From Plantibacter flavus (GTDB lineage: Bacteria; Actinomycetota; Actinomycetes; Actinomycetales; Microbacteriaceae): a DNA stretch of 64,000 bases. Location of the stretch: assembly GCF_900177615.1 (NCBI RefSeq), contig NZ_FXAP01000007.1:1-64000 (forward strand), given 5' to 3'. A program made the position numbers and the translations under genes. The notes beneath the pieces were generated by a model. That model saw only the letters and a program-made list of their open reading frames with translations, made no database searches and had not been told where the DNA came from. Positions 8,809-17,019 of this stretch are shown piece by piece (the stretch's first letter is position 1; each line of letters starts with the position of its first letter).

Positions 8809-11103
8809 TCATCGCGTTCGCGCGAGGCGCGTCGGCGGATCAATCGGTGCCGGTCTGGTGCCCACCGCTCCTGGAAGCGTGCGCGGCCGCATCACTGGCT
8901 GCCTGATCGGCTCAGGGCTCGGTACAGCTGCCGTGGGACGTCTTCCCGAGGTTGCGGCGGCAGCCGGCGCTTGCAGTCGGCGCTCGCGTTCGATGCGCTC
9001 ACGGTGTGCTGCCCGCGCTGGGTTCATACCGAGCGCCAGGTCCAAGGAGAAGACGACGTTCGTGACACCGCGGCGCAGGTACGCCAGGTTCCGGTTCTTC
9101 GTCGTCACCAATCGCTCGAGGTCCGGCGGGATGTCCTGCGCGAGGTGCTTCTGGTAGTCAGCAACGGTCTTGTCACCCATCGGCCCGAGAACGGTCCAGT
9201 CGGCGCGCTCGAAGCGGTTGAAGCTGGCGTCGGCGAGCATCTTCTCGACGTCGTTGTACAGGTACGCAACCCGGCCACCGCGTGCGAACAGGCGCTCGAA
9301 CTGGGTGTGGATGTAGCCCTTCACCCGGTCCGCGATGTGCTCGGTGCCGTGGATGATCACCGTGTCACCCAGCGAGAGGTTGTCGACGGCGAAGCCCACG
9401 GTGTTCACCAGCTGTGCCATAGCGATGCCGTGGCCGCGGCGGAGGAGCTTGGAGAAGTCGTAGACCACGCGGCGAGCCTCGAAGACGCCATCGATGGCGT
9501 CGTTCGTGTGCGTATTGAACAGGTCGCCGTTGTTGTCGAGCAGGTCGGTGAACACCAGACGCAGCACGTTGTACGCGTGGAGAGCCTCGTCGTCGCGAGC
9601 TGCCCTCATCGACAGCTCCCGGTACTTGGTGTCGAAGTACGAGACGAGGTCCTGCAGGCGCGGCACATGCCTGTGATCCAGGTCAACCAGGCGAAGCCGA
9701 CTCCGGTTCGTCTTGGCGTTCCGCGACCACATGCCCTTGTCGATGTAGAACTGCGTCAGCGTCTCCTTGAGGGATCCGCGGATGATGGAGCGATCGTCGT
9801 CCGTGGTCTCGTAGGCCTGCTCGGCCATCAGCACGATCTTGTCGAGGTGCGCCGGGAAGATCGACAGCTCTTCCTCCCGGTCGCCGAACATCTCGAACAT
9901 GTTGATGTCACCCGAGCTCATGTTCAGGCTCGCCGTCAGCGCGCTGAACTTCGGGCCAAGCTTGTCGAGATCGGCGCCGTCGAGGACGAGATGCACGACG
10001 CGGCCATTGTTGAGCATGGCGCTCTGGCTGATCTTGCTCCCCCACATGTCGGGGACGTGCGCCCGACCGAGGACGGTGTTGAGCGAAGAGTCTGCGACGA
10101 CGACATGGCGCTCGTAGGCGTTGACGTCGAAGAGCACGGCAGACGTGTTGACGTCACCGAGCATCGAGCCGACGTACTCGCCGGAAGGGTCATTCAGGCC
10201 GTTCGTGACAAGCGAGTGGGATCCGGCGTACTCGACCGAGGTGAAGTGCTGACCTCGGCCGCGCTTCTTGTCGTTCGCTCGGGTCAGGGCGGAGAGTTCC
10301 TGGCGCTGCTCCCCCGGGTAGGCGGCAACGGACACCGTTCCGAATCGATCGATGTAGAGACGCTTGATCCGGTCGACGGCTTCCTCGAGCGCCGTCAATG
10401 TCGGAGCCTTCACGAGAAGGCGGTTGTGAACGTGCAGGTAGCTCGCGCCGTCCTGGATCTCGGCCGTGGCGATGTCGATGTCAGACGACACCTTCTCAGC
10501 CTTGCGGCGCGTGCTGGCCGTCCCTGAGGCGTTCTGCTCCCCCTGTTCGAGCTTGCCGATCCGGTCCGAGGTGGAGATGCGATCGTCGATCCACTTCTCC
10601 CCCATCCGACGGACCTGTTCGAAGACCACGACACTAACGCCGTCGCCGAGGTTGGCCGGGATCCGATTGATGCCCCAGAAGGCACCGAAGTCGTCACGTG
10701 CAGCTTCGTCGTGGAAGAACCCCAGGACGCACGCCGCGCTCCCGTCGACGTCGTAGTAGTCGCTTCTGAAGACGTAGCCCTCCCGCGGCTTGATCGCCAG
10801 CAGGTGCGGGTAGTCCTCGAAGGTCCCCCGGAGTCGGCGAGCAGCGCGCCTGGCGATCCGACGCTCCTTCGGGCTGAGTCCGGCGTACGGGTCATCTGCC
10901 TCATGCCCCTGCCGCTTCTGAGCGCGCTGTTCCGCTTCCGCAGCGAGAGCGGCCTGCCGCAGGTTTGCGAACCCACCGGTGGCGGTGCTGAACGGCAGGG
11001 CGGCACCTCGGCTGGACGGACTGGCGTGGCCTGGCAGCGAGTGGTCGCTCGTACCTGTGGCGCTCTTGTTGAGCTGGGCGCCCCCGCGATTCGTGTCACT
11101 CAC
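8809..11103 (-). CDS. VirB4-family protein with degenerate ATPase motifs
   Basis: The 764-residue protein matches the layout of VirB4/TrbE-like conjugation ATPases: an N-terminal domain (about 90-330) and a larger C-terminal domain (about 330-690) with the usual order of hydrophobic strands. However, where a Walker A loop is expected (about 333-346) the sequence reads VVVADSSLNTVLG, without GxxxxGK[ST]; the Walker B region (about 611-622) reads RVAYLYNDVEKM without the usual DE pair. It therefore looks unable to bind or hydrolyse ATP in the standard way. The likely start is GTG 11103, and its upstream region carries a copy of the shared element. The family call is by pattern and context. Confidence 0.75.
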   Translation of the reverse strand: MSDTNRGGAQLNKSATGTSDHSLPGHASPSSRGAALPFSTATGGFANLRQAALAAEAEQRAQKRQGHEADDPYAGLSPKERRIARRAARRLRGTFEDYPHLLAIKPREGYVFRSDYYDVDGSAACVLGFFHDEAARDDFGAFWGINRIPANLGDGVSVVVFEQVRRMGEKWIDDRISTSDRIGKLEQGEQNASGTASTRRKAEKVSSDIDIATAEIQDGASYLHVHNRLLVKAPTLTALEEAVDRIKRLYIDRFGTVSVAAYPGEQRQELSALTRANDKKRGRGQHFTSVEYAGSHSLVTNGLNDPSGEYVGSMLGDVNTSAVLFDVNAYERHVVVADSSLNTVLGRAHVPDMWGSKISQSAMLNNGRVVHLVLDGADLDKLGPKFSALTASLNMSSGDINMFEMFGDREEELSIFPAHLDKIVLMAEQAYETTDDDRSIIRGSLKETLTQFYIDKGMWSRNAKTNRSRLRLVDLDHRHVPRLQDLVSYFDTKYRELSMRAARDDEALHAYNVLRLVFTDLLDNNGDLFNTHTNDAIDGVFEARRVVYDFSKLLRRGHGIAMAQLVNTVGFAVDNLSLGDTVIIHGTEHIADRVKGYIHTQFERLFARGGRVAYLYNDVEKMLADASFNRFERADWTVLGPMGDKTVADYQKHLAQDIPPDLERLVTTKNRNLAYLRRGVTNVVFSLDLALGMNPARAAHRERIERERRLQAPAAAATSGRRPTAAVPSPEPIRQPVMRPRTLPGAVGTRPAPIDPPTRLARTR

Positions 11104-11113
11104 TGTCTACCGC

Positions 11114-11133
11114 CTTTTTTACTCATAAACCAA
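11114..11133 (-). promoter_or_regulatory. Shared 20-bp operator-like element, weak copy
   Basis: On the minus strand this reads TTGGTTTATGAG then TAAAAAAG, eleven bases before the GTG start of the VirB4-like gene. It matches the element at the central TTTA and the trailing A-run but is less symmetrical than the other copies. Confidence 0.45.
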
Positions 11134-11154
11134 CAGAAACGAGTCTACGGTACG

Positions 11155-12021
11155 TCAGCGTGGGCCAGTGTAGATCGTTGAGAGCATCTCCTTGCAGTCC
11201 GCCCCGTCGAGCATGGTGAGCTGTTTGACCATCAGCGACGACTCGTCCGTCTCGGCGCGGAGCACGCTGTGCGCCCGTCGGAGCGCCTCGAGGTTGTCGG
11301 CCTTGATGATGACGTACTGGTGGATGGAGGTGAACGAGTTGCCGACGTAGTCGCGCAGGATGGCGTGCTGCTCCTCCATCAGCTCGAACAGATCGGGGTC
11401 CCGGGTTGCGAGGCGCCGGTTGCGGAGCTCGAGGTTGGCCTGCTGGCGGTAGATCCGCTGCGGTTCCTTCGTGGTCACCCAGATGTACTCGGCCGTCGTG
11501 TCGACCTTCCGGTAGTAGGCGTCCACCCGGTTGAGGATCGAGATGCGGTCCTGATCGAACACCAGCACGGACGCCGCCCCCACCGTGAGGTACGCCTGTC
11601 CCACTGAACCGTCACCCCAAGTGATGAAGCCCGATTCGTCGATACCGTCGATACCGACGATCGAGTAGAAGTTGCTGGGATCCGATCCCTTGCGCGTGAC
11701 GACACGGCGGGCCGAGGGTGCGATGTAGCTGAGGAGGGCGGGGATGCTGCTGAGCTTCATTTCCTTCGTCTTCGAGTAGCTGCCAAGCAGCGTGGTCGCC
11801 ACCAGCCACCAGATCCCAATCAGGAGCAGCATCCACCAGTCGGCGTTCTTCAGGAACGTCGTGGACAGCGTCCAGAACATCGCGAAGATCGACACGACCC
11901 AGAACAACAGCACCTTCACCGGGATGGGCTTGACCTGCCAGCCACCGCCGCTCAGCGAGATCTCGTGGTCCAGGAACGATCGGTCCAGTGAGCTGGGGAT
12001 CTTGTAGTTGATCTTGGCCAC
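11155..12021 (-). CDS. PrgI/VirB3-like membrane protein with VirB4-N-like domain
   Basis: This 288-residue protein has two closely spaced transmembrane helices at about residues 33-53 and 61-81, as in VirB3/PrgI proteins. A soluble C-terminal part (about 100-285) follows, with mixed alpha/beta features like the N-terminal domain of VirB4 proteins. It is placed directly before the VirB4-like gene on the same strand. The start is GTG 12021 with a CAGGAGG ribosome site eight bases upstream. It probably couples the membrane ring to the VirB4-like subunit. The family is judged from topology and neighbours. Confidence 0.75.
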   Translation of the reverse strand: MAKINYKIPSSLDRSFLDHEISLSGGGWQVKPIPVKVLLFWVVSIFAMFWTLSTTFLKNADWWMLLLIGIWWLVATTLLGSYSKTKEMKLSSIPALLSYIAPSARRVVTRKGSDPSNFYSIVGIDGIDESGFITWGDGSVGQAYLTVGAASVLVFDQDRISILNRVDAYYRKVDTTAEYIWVTTKEPQRIYRQQANLELRNRRLATRDPDLFELMEEQHAILRDYVGNSFTSIHQYVIIKADNLEALRRAHSVLRAETDESSLMVKQLTMLDGADCKEMLSTIYTGPR

Positions 12022-12097
12022 AGTGAGTGCCTCCTGACATCGTCGGGCGCTCGTCCGCCCCGCATCATTCTAGTCGGCTGTGCCACGCGCGGTCTTT

Positions 12098-12123
12098 CGT
12101 TTCGGCTGGAAAACCAGCATTTA
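12098..12123 (-). promoter_or_regulatory. Shared 20-bp operator-like element, copy 3
   Basis: On the minus strand this reads TAAATG, then CTGGTTTTCCAG, then CCGAAACG, about 77 bases upstream of the PrgI/VirB3-like start. It is likely the main promoter/operator region of the VirB3-VirB4-VirB6-like unit. Confidence 0.65.
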
Positions 12124-12153
12124 TGCCGACTGATGGCTCCTGCCGGTAATGCG

Positions 12154-12190
12154 AGAGACCCCCGGCCGGCAACTGCCGAACGGGGGTCTC
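12154..12190 (-). terminator. Terminator after the topoisomerase gene
   Basis: Perfect ten-base arms GAGACCCCCG and CGGGGGTCTC flank a 17-base loop, 16 bases downstream of the topoisomerase stop. It separates that gene from the T4SS unit on the same strand. Confidence 0.8.
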
Positions 12191-12205
12191 TGTGCCTCGG
12201 TCTAC

Positions 12206-14425
12206 TCAGCCGAAGTGAGGGATGATCTTCTTCGTGCCACTGCCCTTCTCGACACCGAAGCTGACCGTCGCCGCGAAGGTGGCGCCCTTCTTGCTCATGA
12301 AGTCGTCGATATAGATCTTCTTCCCGCCGATGAGGTCCTTGATCTCGGCGGCAGTGAAGACATGGCTACACCAGGCGCGTGGTGGCGTGGCGCTTCCACC
12401 GGAAGCCTTGGCGGAGAAGTCGGGCTTGAATCCGACGAACGCGTACTTCTTGCCACCCTTCTCCATGACCTGCTCGTCGAGTGAACCCTTCGCCTGGAAC
12501 TCGTTCCCGGACTTCGCTGAGATGGCCGTGAAGGTGATCTCGTTGCCGGCGAGCAGCTCCTGCAGCTCGTGGTCCGTGAACACGTGCCCGGACCATTCCT
12601 TGGCGAACTTGACCGGCTGACCCGTCTTCGCCCAGACGCCCTCGATCTTCTCCTTTGCGGCCGCCCTCGGGGCGAGACCGAGATCCTTGTGCATGGTCGC
12701 AGCGTTGCGCTGCATGGTGACGATGTCCGCCCGTACCCAGTCCGCTACGACAGCCAACGCATCATCGGTCGACGTCGTACCGGCTGCGATGTCGCGCATG
12801 ACGCCGTAGACCTGCTCAGTCGTGGTCAGATCGCCGATCTGGGTCCCGGGCAGGAGCCGGTAGCTCATGTCGCCGAACTCAGACATCGTGATCTTGCCAC
12901 GAGCGTCCTTCAGAAGCGGGTACTTCGCCTTCGTGCCGGTCACGTCCGCGTACGTACTCGTGCGCGTCGCGCCGGTGCCGACGTCGCGCTTCTCGAGCTG
13001 CTTCATCAGCCACTTCATCGACGGGTGCTCCGGGCGCGGTGGGATGATCTCGAAGACGAGGGGGTCAGCCTTGGTTCCGAGCCCCTTCGTGTTCTCGTCA
13101 TCGTCCTTGTCGTCGGCGTCGAAGAACACCGCCTTCCATCCGGCGAACTTCGGGACGCTGACCTTCCCGATGAACTGCGGGTAGGACTCGAGGTGGCCCA
13201 CCTGCGCCTCGTAACGGTAGTCGGCCGCCAGCATCGCCAGGTACGAACGCGCGAGCTCTTCGTAGATCAACGGTGCGACGGGGCCGTACTTCGCCTCGAT
13301 AGCAGCCATGGACGCAGGGACCTTCGGTCCGGGGCGGTTCGCGCCGTGGGCCCCGGAGTCCTTCACGTGTGTCTTCCTGGGCGATCGCTCCGTGAGCAAG
13401 GCCGGGTCGACGCCAACGAGCACAGCGATCTTGTTGGCGAACGGGAGCAGCTCGTTGAACTGCTCGACGGTGATGGTCTTGTCCTCCGTGCGCGGGTAGG
13501 AGACGACCTGGTCCTCGTACATCTTCTGGTAGGTGGCCAGGACGACGTCAGCCTTCACGCCCTTTCCGGAGAGGCGTGCGGACAGCCCGGCGAGGTCGAG
13601 CAGCTTCCTCGGAGCCGTGGTCTTGTCCGTGCGGCTGTCGAGAACGACCTTGGACGAGCTGTAGACGTTCGGGACCTCTCCTTCAGTCTTGAACCGCGGC
13701 TCTTCGGGGTTGATGTAGAGCACGTCGTTCTCGTCCCGGAACCGGTTCTGGTACTCCGGGATCTTCACATAGTTCGTGTGCGCCGCCAGCTGGGCACCCA
13801 CGAGGTTCACCATCACGGACTTGAGGCGGCCCTGGCGGAGGACGGCGTTTTGGCCGGCCGCCAACGAGGCGATTCGTGTGTGTTGCATGGTGAGGAAGTC
13901 GAGCTTGTTGCGGAAGTCCGCCTTGCGGTAGTCGCCCTCGTCCATCATCGAGACGATCGGACGCCGCTTCACGAACGCCTTCTGCAGAGACGCCGGCGCT
14001 TCGTCGGTGAACTCCATGCGCGAGAACTTCTTCCCATGAAGCTTCAGCTCGTCGATGATGTTCCACGCGATCGCGTCGCCCTCCCCCGTCGGATCGAGGT
14101 CCGTCGCGATGACGATCTCGTCGACCTTGCTCAGCACCGACCGGACCTGCTTGATCGTGTCCGATGCTCCCTTGATTGGCACCCGCTTCCAAGCGAACTT
14201 CGAGATGTCCCACGGCAGGGTGCCGAGGTTCCAAGCCTTCATCGCGGCAGCCTCTGACGGACCTCCGCCCAGCAGCTGCTCCTCTGGCTGCGCCAGCTCG
14301 AACAGGTGTCCGCGGGCCGAGGTGATCACGTAGGACTCACCGTTGAACGTCCCCTGCGCGCCCCCGAGCGCTGCGCCGAATGCACGCCCCGCCGATGGCT
14401 TCTCCGTCAGGATGGCCAGTGTCAT
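12206..14425 (-). CDS. Type IA DNA topoisomerase (TopB/TraE-like)
   Basis: The 739-residue enzyme would relax or decatenate plasmid DNA by single-strand passage. A TOPRIM domain spans about residues 1-150, with TEKPSAGRA at the N-terminus and ATDLDPTGEG at about 107-116 in place of the usual DxDxxGE-type metal site. The catalytic Tyr is expected at residue 310 in SYPRTED. The C-terminal 130 residues contain two related modules (GHVFTDHELQELLAG and SHVFTAAEIKDLIGG), resembling topoisomerase C-terminal repeats but without zinc cysteines. I chose ATG 14425, preceded by GGGGAG. Plasmid-borne topoisomerases of this type often accompany conjugation genes. Confidence 0.9.
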   Translation of the reverse strand: MTLAILTEKPSAGRAFGAALGGAQGTFNGESYVITSARGHLFELAQPEEQLLGGGPSEAAAMKAWNLGTLPWDISKFAWKRVPIKGASDTIKQVRSVLSKVDEIVIATDLDPTGEGDAIAWNIIDELKLHGKKFSRMEFTDEAPASLQKAFVKRRPIVSMMDEGDYRKADFRNKLDFLTMQHTRIASLAAGQNAVLRQGRLKSVMVNLVGAQLAAHTNYVKIPEYQNRFRDENDVLYINPEEPRFKTEGEVPNVYSSSKVVLDSRTDKTTAPRKLLDLAGLSARLSGKGVKADVVLATYQKMYEDQVVSYPRTEDKTITVEQFNELLPFANKIAVLVGVDPALLTERSPRKTHVKDSGAHGANRPGPKVPASMAAIEAKYGPVAPLIYEELARSYLAMLAADYRYEAQVGHLESYPQFIGKVSVPKFAGWKAVFFDADDKDDDENTKGLGTKADPLVFEIIPPRPEHPSMKWLMKQLEKRDVGTGATRTSTYADVTGTKAKYPLLKDARGKITMSEFGDMSYRLLPGTQIGDLTTTEQVYGVMRDIAAGTTSTDDALAVVADWVRADIVTMQRNAATMHKDLGLAPRAAAKEKIEGVWAKTGQPVKFAKEWSGHVFTDHELQELLAGNEITFTAISAKSGNEFQAKGSLDEQVMEKGGKKYAFVGFKPDFSAKASGGSATPPRAWCSHVFTAAEIKDLIGGKKIYIDDFMSKKGATFAATVSFGVEKGSGTKKIIPHFG

Positions 14426-14444
14426 TGTGACTCCCCACATGCGT

Positions 14445-14464
14445 CGTTTTTCCACGTTTATGAG
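14445..14464 (-). promoter_or_regulatory. Shared 20-bp operator-like element, copy 5
   Basis: On the minus strand this reads CTCATAAACGTG then GAAAAACG, preceded by GTAGTATTTC, and lies about 20 bases before the topoisomerase start. The trailing octamer is an exact match to other strong copies. Confidence 0.6.
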
Positions 14465-14546
14465 GAAATACTACAGCAGAAGTGAAGAGCTGCAGCGATC
14501 GAGTGTCGGAGCATGCGGCACGCCCGGATCGTGATCTTGCAGCGGG

Positions 14547-15032
14547 TTACTTCATCCGGCTCTGCTCAACGACTCCGAATATGAGTGCGAAAAGGGCGAG
14601 CGCCACAGCACCCGTAATCACCCCTGCAGAAACGAGGCCTTGAAGCTCCGGAACGAGCGTTCCCCATACCCCCACGAGCGTGAAGACGGTGGCGGCGACA
14701 ACGAGGAGCTTGCCGACATACTCTGTGCGGCTCCTCGCAGGACGGCCATGTGTCAGAGCCTGCAGAGCCGCCCCAACCCCTGCAACCATCACCCCAACCA
14801 CAGCGAAGCAGGCGAAAATCTGAGCCGGAGCCAGCACATTGAGTTCAGCGCGCGACAGATCCTCAGTCTCCGGTCGAAGACTCAACGCGAGCTCCACCTG
14901 TTCGCCGAAGTACGGGACCATAAGCCAGCCCACTACTCCAGCGATGAGGACCACACCGAGAACCCAGAAGTCGAGCTTCCGCCACCTCGGAGTCGGGTCC
15001 TTGTGCTCTGTGTCTTTCGTCTGCTCTGACAT
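14547..15032 (-). CDS. Four-helix membrane protein, paralogue 1
   Basis: The 161-residue protein has a charged N-terminus and about four transmembrane segments (residues ~22-40, 70-92, 108-125, 135-155). The start ATG 15032 has a GGGGGAGAT ribosome site. The middle region (GAALQALTHGRP, then EYVGKLLVVAATVFTLVGVWGTLVPEL) is clearly related to that of the next gene upstream, so the two arose by duplication. No enzyme motif is visible. Such small membrane proteins can act in entry exclusion or stress, but nothing here proves it. Confidence 0.7.
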   Translation of the reverse strand: MSEQTKDTEHKDPTPRWRKLDFWVLGVVLIAGVVGWLMVPYFGEQVELALSLRPETEDLSRAELNVLAPAQIFACFAVVGVMVAGVGAALQALTHGRPARSRTEYVGKLLVVAATVFTLVGVWGTLVPELQGLVSAGVITGAVALALFALIFGVVEQSRMK

Positions 15033-15182
15033 CGATCTCCCCCATGGAACTCTGCTCGGACGCCGCGTCCCGGCACCCCATCGCCTACTGTGCCAGGCAA
15101 GCGCGGTTGCCGGTGAGCGCTGGGGGACACAATCGTCGACACCAAGATGTCGACTCTCCGGTGAATCCCGCGCTCAGGCGGA

Positions 15183-15581
15183 CTACTTCCAGAACTCCGG
15201 TTGGATGGTGCCGCAGACAGCCAGCAGCGAGAACATCGCAGCACCCACAACGATTAGTTTTCCGGCGAACTCCAGCCCAGCTACTCCTGGTTCATCATGA
15301 GCAAGGACCTGGAGTGCGGCGCCGGCGCCCGCGATCGTCGCTCCAATGAGTGCCACGACCGCCAGCGACTGGCTCTGTACAGCGGCTATCACGGCGGCCG
15401 AAAGCTGCTCTGGTGGCATCGCTCCCTGGGTCGCCCAGATGCTCTCCGCAATCGGGGTAGCGAGGAACGTACCAACTAATGCCACGACCAGAAGTGCAAG
15501 TCCAGCCGCCGCGCCAAGTACGAGCAGGAGAGCGCCTACCTTGCGCTCCATCGACGTCTTGAGCAACCGCGCATGTGTCAT
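15183..15581 (-). CDS. Four-helix membrane protein, paralogue 2
   Basis: This 132-residue protein shares GAALQVLAHDEP and EFAGKLIVVGAAMFSLLAVCGTIQPEF-like sequence with the 14547-15032 product and has about four transmembrane segments. I chose ATG 15581 (MTHARLLKTS); a longer frame to 15683 has an unlikely hydrophilic leader. It lies 150 bases upstream of its paralogue on the same strand and downstream of the zinc-finger protein gene. Function unknown. Confidence 0.65.
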   Translation of the reverse strand: MTHARLLKTSMERKVGALLLVLGAAAGLALLVVALVGTFLATPIAESIWATQGAMPPEQLSAAVIAAVQSQSLAVVALIGATIAGAGAALQVLAHDEPGVAGLEFAGKLIVVGAAMFSLLAVCGTIQPEFWK

Positions 15582-15696
15582 GGATTCTTCCGCATCGTCA
15601 CCTACGGCACGCCAACAGCTGGCGGCTCCTCCGAGTGTGGCAGTCCCACTTCTCCACCGCACTGATTCGTTTACGGGCCACAACCGCCTCGTACGA

Positions 15697-16242
15697 TCAA
15701 CGCCCAGCGCGCTCCTTCAGAACCGCGGCCACTTTGATCCGGTATACGGCCAGCACGGCGAAGAGCGCGTTGAAGTCGACCTTCTCCGTTGTCGGATCCT
15801 CGAGCTCCTTGAGCCTGATCGGTCGGATCTTGGCGACCTCCGCGACTTGCTTCAGCGTCGCGTGTCCCCGAGCCTTCGTCAAGAGGTCCGCAAGGGCGGT
15901 GCGATCGCCGAGCACTCGGTGCGTCTCGTTCGCGAGGTTGATGCGGCTGTGCCCCAGATGCAGATGCCCGCAATGCGAGCAGGGGTAGGTGGACACCGAG
16001 ACGTCATCCCGAAGGTTGTTGGGCAGCTCGCTTGCAGAGCGGTAGCGCCGCTTGAACTCCCAGCGGCCACCACGCTCCGTCTTACACTCCCGCGGCGCCG
16101 CGGCGGCGTCCGTGTGGAGCTCGGCGAGGCCGGCGCACTTCGGAGTGCAGTACAGGCCGAAGTAGACGGGCACACCTGGACCGCCGAGCTTCCGCGCACA
16201 GCGCTTGCACCTCTGTCGCGTCGGGTACATCGTCTCGCTCAT
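15697..16242 (-). CDS. Zinc-finger protein with C-terminal helical domain, candidate regulator
   Basis: The 181-residue product has zinc-ligand patterns CKRCARK (about residues 12-18), YCTPKC (about 31-36) and CSHCGHLHLGH (about 88-98). The C-terminal 70 residues (ADLLTKARGHATLKQVAEVAKIRPIRL region) look like a helix-turn-helix of the XRE type. The combination suggests a DNA-binding regulator. Its promoter carries a good copy of the shared 20-bp element, so it is one candidate for an autoregulated plasmid regulator; this is inference. Confidence 0.65.
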   Translation of the reverse strand: MSETMYPTRQRCKRCARKLGGPGVPVYFGLYCTPKCAGLAELHTDAAAAPRECKTERGGRWEFKRRYRSASELPNNLRDDVSVSTYPCSHCGHLHLGHSRINLANETHRVLGDRTALADLLTKARGHATLKQVAEVAKIRPIRLKELEDPTTEKVDFNALFAVLAVYRIKVAAVLKERAGR

Positions 16243-16255
16243 CGCAGGCTCCGTT

Positions 16256-16275
16256 CGGATTCGCTCGTAAACCAG
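16256..16275 (-). promoter_or_regulatory. Shared 20-bp operator-like element, copy 6
   Basis: On the minus strand this reads GCTATATTCA, then CTGGTTTACGAG, then CGAATCCG, about 14 bases before the start of the zinc-finger protein gene. The -10-like TATATT is especially clear. Confidence 0.6.
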
Positions 16276-16513
16276 TGAATATAGCAGCGTCCGAAGACAC
16301 CACCACGGAGGAGCTCGTCGCCGGCAGCGCGCTCACCTGACCGCGAACTGGTCACCCAGCGGGCCGTTGATGACCACCATTTGGTCACCAGCCGGTCACG
16401 ACACGGCCATCAATGAAAACCCCCCGAAGAGGGGAACATCTGCGCTTAGACTCGCCACGACACACCGCACGTACCTGCCGTTAACTCCGGCCTTAAGCCA
16501 CCACTATGGAACC

Positions 16514-16762
16514 ATGTCAGCATCTAACGCAGGGATTAAGCGAAACCGCCTTGCCGCCGGCGTCAAGGCGAGCAGGCCCGATATCCGACTGGACCCGACG
16601 ACCTACGAGGCATTCCGCGAAGCGGCACTCGCGTCGGGCAACCTCTCGTTCTCGCTGTACCTCGAGCGCCTTGCTGACGAACTGAGGAAGCAGAACGGCT
16701 CATTGCCGATCTTCACGATCGATACCTCCAGCACGGAGGTGGCGTCCACGGCAGCCGCTTAA
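16514..16762 (+). CDS. Small basic protein, possible DNA-binding
   Basis: From ATG 16514 the product is 82 residues. The first half is basic (IKRNRLAAGVKASRP), followed by DIRLDPTTYEAFREAALASG, which resembles the strand-helix start of ribbon-helix-helix proteins, and a helical part (YLERLADELRKQ). No ribosome site precedes this start, so it may be leaderless or start earlier in the same frame (16367). It is followed by a strong terminator, so it forms its own unit. Function unknown. Confidence 0.55.
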   Translation: MSASNAGIKRNRLAAGVKASRPDIRLDPTTYEAFREAALASGNLSFSLYLERLADELRKQNGSLPIFTIDTSSTEVASTAAA

Positions 16763-16770
16763 ACAGATCC

Positions 16771-16794
16771 GGCCCGGTGCTTGCGCACCGGGCC
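16771..16794 (+). terminator. Terminator hairpin
   Basis: Perfect ten-base arms GGCCCGGTGC and GCACCGGGCC with a four-base loop lie nine bases after the stop at 16762. No T-run follows, but the stem is strong. Confidence 0.75.
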
Positions 16795-17019
16795 AGGAAG
16801 CTTGTGATTCAGATTTCGGTTACCAGGCCACTGATCTGAATCGGACCACCACACGAAGGACCGACGGTCTTTTCGCGCCTACGAGGAGGTAGCTCCATAG
16901 TACCCGGCGACCGGGAAAAGTCACGCGACATCAGCCACAACGCCGTCTTCGGCGTGTCGGACGTGTCTTCAGCGTGGACTTTGACCCAGACGATCAGCCC
17001 TCGCCCGCACGTGCAGACG

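Noticed and set aside
8803-10527. Long plus-strand open frame of 574 codons
   Set aside because: It lies opposite the VirB4-like gene, has Arg/Val/His-rich composition and no ribosome site; it is a GC-driven shadow frame.
12569-14257. Long plus-strand open frame of 562 codons
   Set aside because: It is antisense to the topoisomerase gene, which has clear motifs; codon pattern and composition mark a shadow.
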